This document shows, piece by piece, positions 6,899-14,792 of a DNA stretch of 15,174 bases (position 1 is its first letter; each line of letters starts with the position of its first letter). The DNA is from Bacteroides sp. CAG:1060 (GTDB taxonomy: Bacteria > Bacteroidota > Bacteroidia > Bacteroidales > UBA932), in NCBI GenBank assembly GCA_000432655.1, contig HF986301.1:15790-30963 (forward strand), read 5' to 3'. The translations under genes and the position numbers were made by a program. The notes beneath the pieces were generated by a model. It saw nothing but the letters and a program-made list of their open reading frames with translations. It searched no databases and was not told where the DNA came from.

Positions 6899-7460
6899 GG
6901 CATTCTCCTCCATTCATTTTTATGGCCTTGAAAACTTCCACCGCATTGGAAATTGCAAGGGCGTATGCTCTTGATGTAATAGTGGAGGCTGTAATGGCAT
7001 CCACATCTCCACCGTCTTTAACTACCTTAAGAGTCTTCTTCTGCGGGTCAAAGCCGCGGAACTGTCCCAGAAATCCCTCATCAGTCTGACACTTGGCACC
7101 AAGACCCGGTGTCTCGCTGTGGGAAAGGACAGCAGTGTTGTGTATTGTACCGTCCTCTTCAATGCCCACCATGACGCTCAAAGGTCCGCCGAATCCCACG
7201 ACATTGGAGATTACCGCGTAACCGGAACCCTCTGCACGATAGTACCTGTACTCAGTGCCGGAAACAGTAATGCTGCTTTCCACCGGGCTTGAAGAAAACT
7301 CCGGAAGCACCTTGGCGATAGAAGCATCCGTCTTGGCCTGCTGGGCCCTGTCAATCGGCTCCACAGTCATCGCGTATGTGCCGGCAAGCACTGCAGAGCA
7401 CACAAGACATACGACAGAGAGGCATACAACCATGTTTACAAGTGTTGATTTAGCTGCCAT
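6888..7460 (-). CDS. rnfG: Rnf complex subunit RnfG (covalent FMN subunit)
   Basis: A 190-residue membrane-anchored flavoprotein. One N-terminal helix (about 8-30) leads to a periplasmic FMN-binding domain. ETPGLGAK (116-123) and the FMN attachment region DAITASTIT (154-162) are visible. T160 is the expected threonine for phosphoester-linked FMN, with S159 in place of the common alanine of the S(G/A)AT pattern. In the complex it passes electrons between the membrane FeS cluster side and RnfD. The ATG is 2 bp after the rnfD stop, and its end overlaps the rnfE start. The order B-C-D-G-E-A is the usual one for this operon type. Confidence 0.96.
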   Translation of the reverse strand: MAAKSTLVNMVVCLSVVCLVCSAVLAGTYAMTVEPIDRAQQAKTDASIAKVLPEFSSSPVESSITVSGTEYRYYRAEGSGYAVISNVVGFGGPLSVMVGIEEDGTIHNTAVLSHSETPGLGAKCQTDEGFLGQFRGFDPQKKTLKVVKDGGDVDAITASTITSRAYALAISNAVEVFKAIKMNGGECHEQ

Positions 7461-7462
7461 AT

Positions 7463-8446
7463 CTAAGCCCTCCCATATTTTTTACCATGGAACCAGTTGT
7501 TGAGAAGCGGCACCACGCAGTTCATAATGAGAATTGCAAACGACATTCCTTCAGGATATGCTCCGAAATAACGAATCATCATCACGATAACACCGATACC
7601 TATACCATAAATCACTCCGCCGAGAGTACTCATAGGTGACGTCACATAATCCGTAGCCATGAAGCACGCGCCAAGAATCATACCTCCGGTGAAAATATTG
7701 AATACCGGTCCAGTATAAAGCTCCGGATTCACGGCACTGAAAATACCGGAAATGACAGCCACGGTAACTATGATGCTAAGCGGAATCCAAGGCTTGACGA
7801 CACGGCGCACAAGAAGATATGCAAAGCCTGCCAAAAGGGCAATGCTTGAAATTTCTCCGGCGGAAGCTCCGATATCCTGCATCAGTTGATTGATGGTAAG
7901 TCCCTTGTCTGCAAGGAAATCAGAGATTGTAGATCCTGACTTTAGGGCCTCTTTAAGGGCGCTGAGCGGAGTTGCTCCCGATACTGCATCCACAGCCGGC
8001 ACGAAACCCCTGGTCATGGACCAGTCGGTCATATATGTCGGGAAGGATATCAAAAGGAACACGCGTCCGGTAATGGCCGGATTGAAAAGGTTCTGTCCGA
8101 GACCTCCGAAGGTCATCTTTACGACTCCGATTGAGAATACGGCTCCGATAAGAACCACCCACCATGGAGTGGATGCCGGAAGGTTCATTGCCAGAAGAAG
8201 ACCGGTAACCACGGCAGAAAGGTCAGCTATGGTGGAAGGTCTTTTCATCATATATTTGGTCACCGCCCACTCGGTGAGAACACAGGCACCGGTGCTGACT
8301 GCGAGAACCAGAAGCTCGGCCCAGCCATAGAAAAGCACAGATACCAATATCGCCGGAGTAAGTGCGATGATGACATCTCTCATAATAGTCTGCGTGCTTG
8401 TCGCAGAGTGAAGATGCGGTGATGGCGAAACAAGATATTTGCTCAT
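7463..8446 (-). CDS. rnfD: Rnf complex subunit RnfD (covalent FMN membrane subunit)
   Basis: A polytopic membrane subunit of 327 residues and a homologue of NqrB. It carries a covalently bound FMN on the threonine in SGATPL (T159 in this numbering). Family-typical stretches are FGGLGQNLFNPA (about 113-124) and MATDYVTSP (about 263-271). It has about ten hydrophobic segments. The start at 8446 is ATG. The reading frame also has a TTG at 8452, directly against the rnfC stop (8453-8455), but the ATG two codons in is preferred. No clear Shine-Dalgarno sequence is seen, so coupling to rnfC translation is likely. Confidence 0.96.
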   Translation of the reverse strand: MSKYLVSPSPHLHSATSTQTIMRDVIIALTPAILVSVLFYGWAELLVLAVSTGACVLTEWAVTKYMMKRPSTIADLSAVVTGLLLAMNLPASTPWWVVLIGAVFSIGVVKMTFGGLGQNLFNPAITGRVFLLISFPTYMTDWSMTRGFVPAVDAVSGATPLSALKEALKSGSTISDFLADKGLTINQLMQDIGASAGEISSIALLAGFAYLLVRRVVKPWIPLSIIVTVAVISGIFSAVNPELYTGPVFNIFTGGMILGACFMATDYVTSPMSTLGGVIYGIGIGVIVMMIRYFGAYPEGMSFAILIMNCVVPLLNNWFHGKKYGRA

Positions 8447-8452
8447 ATCCAA

Positions 8453-9829
8453 TTACTTTTTAGCACCCTCCGCGGCGGCCTTGGCGGCAGCGGCACGGGC
8501 ACGGATTATTCCCAGAACCTGACCCTTTGCAGAACGAATCATATCGAGCAGAGGGATGTTGGCAGGACAACTATACAGACAACAGCCGCACTCTATGCAG
8601 TCTTGCACGGCATTCTTCTCAAGCGCGTCAGTATCAGCGGCCTTGACCAGTCTGAACAGAAGGAAAGGCTCAAGTCCCATAGGACATGCATCGGCACACT
8701 TTCCGCATCTGATACAGCTGCTCTGGACCTTGCGCTTGGTGGACTCTTCATCAAGATACAAAACGGAAGAAGAACCCTTCACGGTAGCCGCATCAAGATT
8801 ACAGATGGCCTTACCCATCATCGGACCGCCGCTAATCATCTTCGCAGCTCCCTCCGGCACACCACCGGCCTGCTCCACGATATAGCTGAGAGGCATACCG
8901 ATACGGAACTTGTAGTTGTGCTGCTTCTCCACAGGAAGACAGTTGCCGGTAATGGTAAGGACATTGGTAATAAGCGGCATATTCTTCTGAACCGCCTCAT
9001 ATACTGCAAGAGAAGTCGCCACATTCTGCACCACCGCTCCCGCATCTATCGGAAGGCAACCGGACTTCACCTGACGATGAAGCACGGCGTCAATAAGCTG
9101 CTTTTCACCTCCCTGAGGGTAGCGCTTCTTCAGAACAGCCACTTCCATATCGGCATATCCCAGTTCCGATACCGCATTACGCATAGCCTCTATCGCTTCC
9201 GGCTTGTTCTCTTCTATACCTATAACACACCTGCAACCCAGCACTTTCTGCATTATGGCAGCCCCTATCACAATCTCTTTAGGACGCTCCACCATGATGC
9301 GGAAATCGCTCGTAAGGAACGGTTCGCACTCGGCACCATTGAGAATAAGACATTCTGCAACCTTGCCCAGAGCAGGATTAAGCTTGACGTGAGCAGGGAA
9401 TGTCGCACCACCAAGACCGACTACACCATTGGACTTGATTCTGTCAAGAATGAAATTTCTGTCTTCCGGAATCTTGGTAACCAAAGTATCGCTCAAGTCA
9501 ATACCTTCGGCCCATTCATCTCCCTCAACGGCAATTTCTATGTGCATGACATTATTGCCTGCAAGATCTTTTCGCGGAGCAATGCTCTTTACGGTTCCGC
9601 TGGCCGGTGAATGCACATAGGCGGATATGAATCCTCCGGGTTCGGCAATCACCTGACCGGTCTTGACCATGTCACCCACGGCCACTATCGGCTTGGCAGG
9701 AGCGCCAAGATGCTGTGCCATGGAAACATACATGGTCTTAGGCAGCGGCAGAACTTCTATTTTGCAACCCCTGGATATCTTGTTGTCATTCGGATGAATA
9801 CCTCCGATTGAAAATGTAAGTTTACTCAT
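8453..9829 (-). CDS. rnfC: Rnf complex subunit RnfC (NADH/FMN, two [4Fe-4S])
   Basis: A peripheral cytosolic subunit that exchanges electrons with NAD(H). The 458-residue protein has an N-terminal barrel-sandwich/RnfC domain and a NuoF-like nucleotide/FMN domain with GVVGLGGATFP (135-145) and NGAECEP (164-170). Two ferredoxin-type clusters follow: C372, C375, C378, C382 and C411, C414, C417, C421. A short alanine-rich tail (445-457) is much shorter than the repeat-rich extension of E. coli RsxC. The start overlaps the rnfB end by 8 bp. Its position second in the rnf series, after rnfB, is standard. Confidence 0.97.
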   Translation of the reverse strand: MSKLTFSIGGIHPNDNKISRGCKIEVLPLPKTMYVSMAQHLGAPAKPIVAVGDMVKTGQVIAEPGGFISAYVHSPASGTVKSIAPRKDLAGNNVMHIEIAVEGDEWAEGIDLSDTLVTKIPEDRNFILDRIKSNGVVGLGGATFPAHVKLNPALGKVAECLILNGAECEPFLTSDFRIMVERPKEIVIGAAIMQKVLGCRCVIGIEENKPEAIEAMRNAVSELGYADMEVAVLKKRYPQGGEKQLIDAVLHRQVKSGCLPIDAGAVVQNVATSLAVYEAVQKNMPLITNVLTITGNCLPVEKQHNYKFRIGMPLSYIVEQAGGVPEGAAKMISGGPMMGKAICNLDAATVKGSSSVLYLDEESTKRKVQSSCIRCGKCADACPMGLEPFLLFRLVKAADTDALEKNAVQDCIECGCCLYSCPANIPLLDMIRSAKGQVLGIIRARAAAAKAAAEGAKK

Positions 9830-10712
9830 TGGAAGCCTCCTTTTTTTCTACCGGAGCCACAGAAGGCTTCGGTTCCACTTTCTTTGGGGTGAAGTTCACC
9901 ACGTGAATCGCGCCTGTAGGGCACTCGAAGTAGCACTGACCGCAGGCCTTGCACTTAGTATAATCTATATAAGAAAGATTGTTCTCAATGGTGATAGCGC
10001 CGAACTTGCACACCTTGGCGCATTTTCCACATCCGATACATGCAGCCGTACAAGCCTTGTGCGCTACGCCACCCTTGTCTTTATTGATACAGCTGACATA
10101 CACCCGACGATTGTTTTTAGGAGTGGTACCCATGTTGCGAAGCTCAATAACTCCCTTCGGGCAAGCCTTTGCACAGGCCCCACAGGCCGTACATTTGGTC
10201 TCATCCACCACCGGAAGTCCCGTAAGAGGATTCATGGAAATCGCTCCAAACGCACAGGCAGCAACGCAATCGCCGCAGCCCACACAACCGAACGAGCAAA
10301 GAGTGTCTCCGCTGTACAGAGCGGATTTCACTTTGCATGATTGGACACCATCGTAAACATTTACGCGAGGCCTGTTTTCGCAAGTGCCATTACAACGGAC
10401 AACGGCAACTTGAGGTGCTTTCTCGGCAACTTCTATTCCGAGAATGGACGCCACTTTCTTCATGGTCTCATTGCCGCCGACCGGGCAGAACTGATGATCC
10501 AGATTTCCGGCTTTGACAGCCGCATCCGCAAATGCCCGACAGCCGGCAAACCCGCAGCCGCCACAATTGGCACCCGGCATCACCTTTTCCACTTCGTCGA
10601 TACGGGGATCCTCCTCCACCTTGAACTTCTTGGCCACCCAGAAAAGGATAAGCGCAAGCAGAAGCCCGAGCACGGTAAGAATCACGACAGTCAGAATTAC
10701 AGTGTTTGTCAT
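9822..10712 (-). CDS. rnfB: Rnf complex subunit RnfB (ferredoxin-interacting, multi-cluster)
   Basis: A membrane-anchored iron-sulfur subunit that takes electrons from reduced ferredoxin. The 296-residue protein has one N-terminal helix (5-28). An N-terminal cluster motif follows, C50, C53, C58 and C76 (CGGCGFAGC). Four CxxCxxCxxxC ferredoxin motifs come next: C143-C153, C174-C184, C225-C235 and C254-C264. That is two more than in the E. coli RsxB type, giving room for about five [4Fe-4S] clusters. The C-terminus is a short proline/lysine/glutamate tail. Its ATG shares one base with the rseC-family stop (TAATG), indicating coupled translation. Confidence 0.97.
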   Translation of the reverse strand: MTNTVILTVVILTVLGLLLALILFWVAKKFKVEEDPRIDEVEKVMPGANCGGCGFAGCRAFADAAVKAGNLDHQFCPVGGNETMKKVASILGIEVAEKAPQVAVVRCNGTCENRPRVNVYDGVQSCKVKSALYSGDTLCSFGCVGCGDCVAACAFGAISMNPLTGLPVVDETKCTACGACAKACPKGVIELRNMGTTPKNNRRVYVSCINKDKGGVAHKACTAACIGCGKCAKVCKFGAITIENNLSYIDYTKCKACGQCYFECPTGAIHVVNFTPKKVEPKPSVAPVEKKEASNE

Positions 10713-11137
10713 TATTTCTTAATGTTAAAAATATATTCGTTTTTCAGTTTCCCGCGGAAAAGCCATATCATCAAATAATATACCCCCACGCAGGCAATCG
10801 CGGCAAGCCCGCTCACAAGTTCGGACAGGCCGAATCCGGACAATGCCAGAAGAACCGACATAAGCACGGCGAAAGGAATCACATACGCTATCCACACGGC
10901 CTTATGGCCCATCGTCGCACTGAGGAGAACATCCACCTCGTCTCCGACAGCCACCTGAAGGTATGGACTGGTAGGAAGCTGGATAAGCTTGGATTTGGAC
11001 TCACCAAGTCCGCAAAAGCCCTTGGCATGGCATGATGCACAAGCCGACTCTGAAATTATTTCTACGGAAGTTATCTCCGGGGTTATCTCCACCACTCTCC
11101 CGCGGTGAGATATGCTGTCTTGTCCGCCTCTCATCAT
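10712..11137 (-). CDS. RseC/MucC-family membrane protein, rnf-associated
   Basis: A small inner-membrane protein with an N-terminal cysteine segment, C33, C36 and C42 from the chosen start (ACASCHAKGFCG). Two membrane helices follow, near 80-99 and 107-127. RseC-domain proteins occur beside rnf genes and, in E. coli, RseC was linked to the Rsx/SoxR-reducing system and to sigma-E control. A role in Rnf assembly or redox maintenance is inferred from position. Three ATGs compete: 11149 (overlaps dnaB by 16 bp), 11137 (ATGA overlap with the dnaB stop) and 11134 (AGGA five bases upstream). The ATGA overlap was chosen, and the difference is at most five residues. It is cotranscribed with dnaB and rnfB. 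Confidence 0.88.
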   Translation of the reverse strand: MMRGGQDSISHRGRVVEITPEITSVEIISESACASCHAKGFCGLGESKSKLIQLPTSPYLQVAVGDEVDVLLSATMGHKAVWIAYVIPFAVLMSVLLALSGFGLSELVSGLAAIACVGVYYLMIWLFRGKLKNEYIFNIKK

Positions 11138-12606
11138 ATCCTGCTCCATTCATCGTCTTCAGGAATGGCATTCATGGCCGATTCCATGGAAGACGCCTTT
11201 ACATCAATGGCATCATCCATCTCTACGAACTTAAGCTGCTCTCCCTTGAAACGCATAGGAATATCCATGGTCTCACCATTTCTATGCTTGGCGATAATGA
11301 TTTCCGTCTTCTCTTTATCCCCTTCATTCTCACTGAGGCCGACATAATCCGGACGGTGTATGAAGATTACCATATCGGCATCCTGCTCGATGGAGCCGGA
11401 CTCACGAAGGTCCGAAAGCTGCGGCTTTCCGCCTCCTCCCTGACGCTGAACCGCCTGACGGGAAAGCTGGGAAAGGGCAATTATCGGGACATTGAGTTCC
11501 TTGGCCGTAGCCTTCAGTGTTCTTGATATTGCAGCCACCTCCTGCTCACGCATGCCTCGTAACTCCGCCGGCCCCTGAATGAGCTGAAGATAGTCTATTA
11601 TAATGAGCCTTACGCCTTTATTTTTCACCAGACTCTTCGCTTTGGTACGAAATTCCATAAGCGGAAGTCCAGGCGTGTCGTCTATGTACAAAGGTGCCTT
11701 GGACAACGCCTTGAGCTTGTATTCAAGCTGCTGCCACTCATAATCTTCGAGTTTGATTCCTCCTTTGATCTTATCAGGGTGGAGTCCGGACTCGGAGGTT
11801 ATCAGTCGGTTGACGAGCTGGATGGCCGCCATCTCAAGCGAGAAAAATGCCACCGGCATGTGATGATCCACAGCCGCATTCCTTGCAAGATTGAGAGAAA
11901 AAGCGGTCTTTCCCACGGAAGGACGGGCAGCGAGAATTATCAAATCCGACGGCTGCCAGCCCATCGTGACGGTATCCAGAGCGACAAACCCTGAAGGAAC
12001 CCCATTGAGACCGTTGCTGTCCTGCTTGCGCTGAATGTCATTCATCGCGGAATTGATGAGGCTTCCTATATCCTGCACTTCATTCCTGATATTGCTCTGA
12101 ATGGCATTGTAGATCTTGGTCTGCGCCCCGTCAATAAGGTCATCTACCTTAACGGAATCGTCAAAGGCATCTTTCAGTATGGTGTATGAGGCGGAAATAA
12201 GATCTCGCTGGATGGTTTTCTGCTTAAGAATCTTGGTATAGTACTCGATATGCGCAGCCGAGCCCACACGCTGAGACAAATTGGCCAGAACGACCACACC
12301 TCCTATTTCGGACAGGTTGCCGTTCTCTTTCAATTTGTTGCTTACGGTGATGATGTCCACGGAAGTATGCTCCGTGACCAACGAACTCATGGCTTCGAAT
12401 ATCATCCGGTGCTTCGGATCATAGAAGCAAGATGGAGTGAGTTCCTCCATGGCCAGATCCACGCATTCGGATTCGAGCAACATTGCGCCCAAGACCGCCT
12501 CTTCTACATCTATGGCCTGAGGAGGCTTGTTGCCAAGTTCCTGTCCTAAAGATTCGAAGTTGACGGTCTCGTTCTTTTTAGAAGAAGAAGGTCTTTTGGA
12601 CGCCAT
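11134..12606 (-). CDS. dnaB: Replicative DNA helicase DnaB
   Basis: The hexameric ring helicase that unwinds DNA 5'-3' at the replication fork and recruits primase. At 490 residues it is full length. The N-terminal DnaB domain begins near 28 (PPQAIDVEEAVLGAML), a linker follows at about 135-195, and the RecA-like domain begins near 200. Walker A is ARPSVGKTA (227-235), Walker B is IIIDYLQL (335-342), the SQLSRQ segment lies at 379-384 and the arginine-finger region is KHRNGE (440-445). No intein is present, although dnaB often carries one. It starts 9 bp after the zinc-ribbon gene stop and overlaps the rseC-family start, so it lies in the same transcript as the Rnf genes. Confidence 0.98.
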   Translation of the reverse strand: MASKRPSSSKKNETVNFESLGQELGNKPPQAIDVEEAVLGAMLLESECVDLAMEELTPSCFYDPKHRMIFEAMSSLVTEHTSVDIITVSNKLKENGNLSEIGGVVVLANLSQRVGSAAHIEYYTKILKQKTIQRDLISASYTILKDAFDDSVKVDDLIDGAQTKIYNAIQSNIRNEVQDIGSLINSAMNDIQRKQDSNGLNGVPSGFVALDTVTMGWQPSDLIILAARPSVGKTAFSLNLARNAAVDHHMPVAFFSLEMAAIQLVNRLITSESGLHPDKIKGGIKLEDYEWQQLEYKLKALSKAPLYIDDTPGLPLMEFRTKAKSLVKNKGVRLIIIDYLQLIQGPAELRGMREQEVAAISRTLKATAKELNVPIIALSQLSRQAVQRQGGGGKPQLSDLRESGSIEQDADMVIFIHRPDYVGLSENEGDKEKTEIIIAKHRNGETMDIPMRFKGEQLKFVEMDDAIDVKASSMESAMNAIPEDDEWSRI

Positions 12607-12615
12607 CTCCCTACA

Positions 12616-13449
12616 TTATATTTCAGGATTCACGATAATTCGCCCGCAATGCTCGCAGATGACGAGTTTCTTGCCGGAGGCAATATCAATGAGTCTCTGA
12701 GGGGTAATGGTATGGAAACATCCTCCGCAGGCGTCTCCATATGTACCATCTTCATTCTTAGGGAACAGGCTCACCACTGCAAGATGATTGTGTGTGCTCT
12801 TGCGGATGCGCTCGTATGCGCTGATTGTACGTTCGTCAAGCTTGGAAATAAAAGCCTCGCGCCTTGCTACGAGTTCCTTCTCCTGAGGAGCGGTAGCCTC
12901 GGTAATGGTGGAAAGCTCTGAACGCTTGGCTTCCAAATCCGCCTCGCGGATAGAAATACGGTCGTCAATACGCTCAATGTCCTGACGGCGGGAATCTATG
13001 GCTTCGCGAGCCTCTCTGATATTCTTCTCGGAGATGGCACGAAGAAGACCCTGATTCTCGAGCTCTTTATTTACAGAATCATATTCGCGGCTATTGGAAA
13101 TATTCTCAAGTTTCTTGCGATACTCTTCGATTTCCTTGTCAAGTTCGTCGATATGCTTCTTGTCATTTTCTATTCCCTGATTATAACCATCAATCATCTC
13201 CTCCATACGGGCCTTCTTGGTCTTGAGGGACTCCACTTCGGATTCAAGTGCGCTCACTTCCTCAGGAAGTTCTCCGCGAAGCTGAAGAAGCTTGTCTATC
13301 TCAATGTCTGTGTTCTGAAGTTCGTAAAGAGTCTTCAATTTCTCCTGTACAAGCTGCTCGTTCTCCGCAAAATTCTTGCGAAGAGACACGAAAGTCTCGC
13401 GCTCGTCGATAGGAGTAGGTACGTTTACTTTTTTCTTGATGCTGGCCAT
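12616..13449 (-). CDS. Coiled-coil protein with C-terminal C4 zinc ribbon
   Basis: A 277-residue soluble protein. A long charged coiled coil (about 35-215, rich in K/E/R/D heptads) precedes a C4 zinc ribbon with C241-GG-C244 and C265-EH-C268. This is the architecture of the zf-RING_7/CdsZ-like family, whose members are widespread but poorly understood. In some bacteria they act as chaperone-like adaptors. A nucleic-acid or protein-bridging role is plausible but not shown. It is the first gene of the dnaB-rnf unit, with a -7 box 36 bp before its ATG and a short untranslated leader. Confidence 0.88.
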   Translation of the reverse strand: MASIKKKVNVPTPIDERETFVSLRKNFAENEQLVQEKLKTLYELQNTDIEIDKLLQLRGELPEEVSALESEVESLKTKKARMEEMIDGYNQGIENDKKHIDELDKEIEEYRKKLENISNSREYDSVNKELENQGLLRAISEKNIREAREAIDSRRQDIERIDDRISIREADLEAKRSELSTITEATAPQEKELVARREAFISKLDERTISAYERIRKSTHNHLAVVSLFPKNEDGTYGDACGGCFHTITPQRLIDIASGKKLVICEHCGRIIVNPEI

Positions 13450-13468
13450 ATCTATTTATATTTTATTC

Positions 13469-13483
13469 TTCAGTATATGAAGT
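13469..13483. repeat. Small perfect palindrome at the transcription start of the dnaB-rnf unit
   Basis: The sequence CTTCAGTATATGAAG has 5-bp arms, CTTCA and TGAAG, around a five-base centre. It begins one base after the -7 box on the minus strand and so covers the expected start point. It could be an operator or a small leader hairpin. It is short enough to be chance. Confidence 0.35.
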
Positions 13484-13484
13484 A

Positions 13485-13492
13485 CAAAGGTA
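13485..13492 (-). promoter_or_regulatory. -7 promoter box of the zinc-ribbon/dnaB/rnf unit
   Basis: The minus strand reads TACCTTTG, an exact TAnnTTTG match, in the 66-bp gap after the merR-type gene. The leader to the ATG at 13449 would be about 30 bases. No good -33 TTTG is seen; the upstream stretch is A-rich. No terminator is visible between this promoter and the merR-type gene, so readthrough from upstream may add to its expression. Confidence 0.6.
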
Positions 13493-13515
13493 TGAATTTT
13501 TTTGTTTAATACATA

Positions 13516-13836
13516 TTACTTGAGCGACTTCTTGATGTCCATTAGCTGACATCTAATGGACTTCAGGCTGTCGATAACCTTGATTCTTGCCTCTACGGAA
13601 GCGCTGTCCGCACGAAGCTGTCTCACGGCTCCGTCGAGCGTCATGCCTTTATCTTTGACGAGGTAATGCAACTGCCGGAACGTCTCAACATCCTTTTTCG
13701 TGTAGATGCGCGTGCCTTTCTGGGTACGCTTGGACGAGAACAAGCCAGGATAACTCTCATTCCAGAATCTGACAAGAGATACCTGTTCGCCCAGAATCCG
13801 GGCCACCTCGCCGATTGGGTAATAAAGCTTTTCCAT
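13516..13836 (-). CDS. Small MerR-family transcriptional regulator
   Basis: A 106-residue DNA-binding protein. The N-terminal winged helix-turn-helix of the MerR type spans about 4-72: YYPIGEVARILG (5-16), then VRFWNESYPGLF (22-33) and RIYTKKDVETFRQL (43-56). The rest is a short helix (about 74-105) suited to dimerisation. No effector-binding domain or metal-site cysteines are present (the single C96 is isolated). It therefore probably does not sense a metal or drug in the classic manner. It starts 5 bp after the M23 peptidase stop, so the three genes are cotranscribed. Its targets are unknown; the promoter at 13485 lies directly downstream. Confidence 0.9.
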   Translation of the reverse strand: MEKLYYPIGEVARILGEQVSLVRFWNESYPGLFSSKRTQKGTRIYTKKDVETFRQLHYLVKDKGMTLDGAVRQLRADSASVEARIKVIDSLKSIRCQLMDIKKSLK

Positions 13837-13841
13837 ATCTT

Positions 13842-14792
13842 TTAATCCATTGATTGCATAGTATTGACCGCCATATACAGCATATTCGCATACTCGTCAG
13901 CAGAGACGGACGCAAAAAGGTAATGTACCGGGTCGAGCAGCCTTCCATCAAGGAAAAGCTCGTAGTGAAGATGCGGCGCAAATGATTTTCCGCTCATGCC
14001 GACAGTGGCGATGCAATCCCCTTGTCTTACTTTCTGCCCTGAGCGGACAGATACGGTCTCAAGGTGAGAATAGCTGGTACAATAACCACCCTTATGCTCT
14101 ATTTTCACCGTTCTGCCGAATTTCTTGGAGTTGGTGACCGAAAGCACTACGCCGTCTGCGGCAGCATACACGTCGCTTCCGCGCGGGGTAAGGATATCCA
14201 GACCTTCGTGGAAGACATACGCCTTGTAGAACGGGTCCATCTTTTTGCCCACAGACGCTCCCACCTGAGAATATGTCACATCCTTCAGAGGAATATTCAT
14301 CGGCGGCACCACAGTGAGACTGTCCGACAAAGACTTGAATATCTTCATGAACGCAGCGTCCACTTTGGAAGACACCGCGAGCAGACTGTCCGACTTATGC
14401 TCCGTGTATGAATACAGCTCCAGTTGGGGTATGGTATCGGATGCGAAAAATATATCCAGTCCGGCCATAGGGTCCGCTGCAGGCGCCTCTGAATGAAAGA
14501 CTTGTTCGTATATATTATTGTCCTTATACTGAAGTGCCGCAATGGCATCCCCCACATTTTCACTCTCAGGGACAAGGGTCGGATACAAACGTTCGTACAT
14601 TTTAATCTCCCGCGCAAGCTGCTTCTCCACATCAGTACGGAAAAACAGTGCGAATACACCATACGCAAGCACAGTCATGGTCGCCGTAATCATGATATAC
14701 AGGAGCACCCAGCGCAAAGTCTTTCCCACACTGCGCTTCTCCTTGCCAAGTCCGAGACTTACGGCATCATATTCGAAGAACTTCTTACTCAT
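13842..14792 (-). CDS. Membrane-anchored M23 (LytM/gluzincin-like) peptidoglycan endopeptidase
   Basis: A 316-residue protein with an N-terminal cytosolic stub (1-27), one membrane helix (28-50), a periplasmic linker (51-180) and a C-terminal M23 domain (about 181-295). Zinc and catalytic residues are intact: H195-x3-D199 (HEGLD), H243 in YSHLE, and H274-L-H276 (PHLHYE). It is expected to cut peptide cross-links in peptidoglycan during growth or division, and may instead be controlled by partners. The start at 14792 overlaps the upstream M23 gene by 8 bp. The tandem arrangement with the MerR-type gene suggests one envelope-related unit. Confidence 0.94.
   Translation of the reverse strand: MSKKFFEYDAVSLGLGKEKRSVGKTLRWVLLYIMITATMTVLAYGVFALFFRTDVEKQLAREIKMYERLYPTLVPESENVGDAIAALQYKDNNIYEQVFHSEAPAADPMAGLDIFFASDTIPQLELYSYTEHKSDSLLAVSSKVDAAFMKIFKSLSDSLTVVPPMNIPLKDVTYSQVGASVGKKMDPFYKAYVFHEGLDILTPRGSDVYAAADGVVLSVTNSKKFGRTVKIEHKGGYCTSYSHLETVSVRSGQKVRQGDCIATVGMSGKSFAPHLHYELFLDGRLLDPVHYLFASVSADEYANMLYMAVNTMQSMD

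Noticed and set aside
8603..9610. Plus-strand open frame of 335 codons opposite rnfC
   Set aside because: It is fully antisense to a gene with intact FeS and FMN motifs, and its translation has no recognisable domain.
11134..12606. Intein in dnaB
   Set aside because: Helicase motifs run without interruption and the length (490 residues) is that of an intein-free protein.
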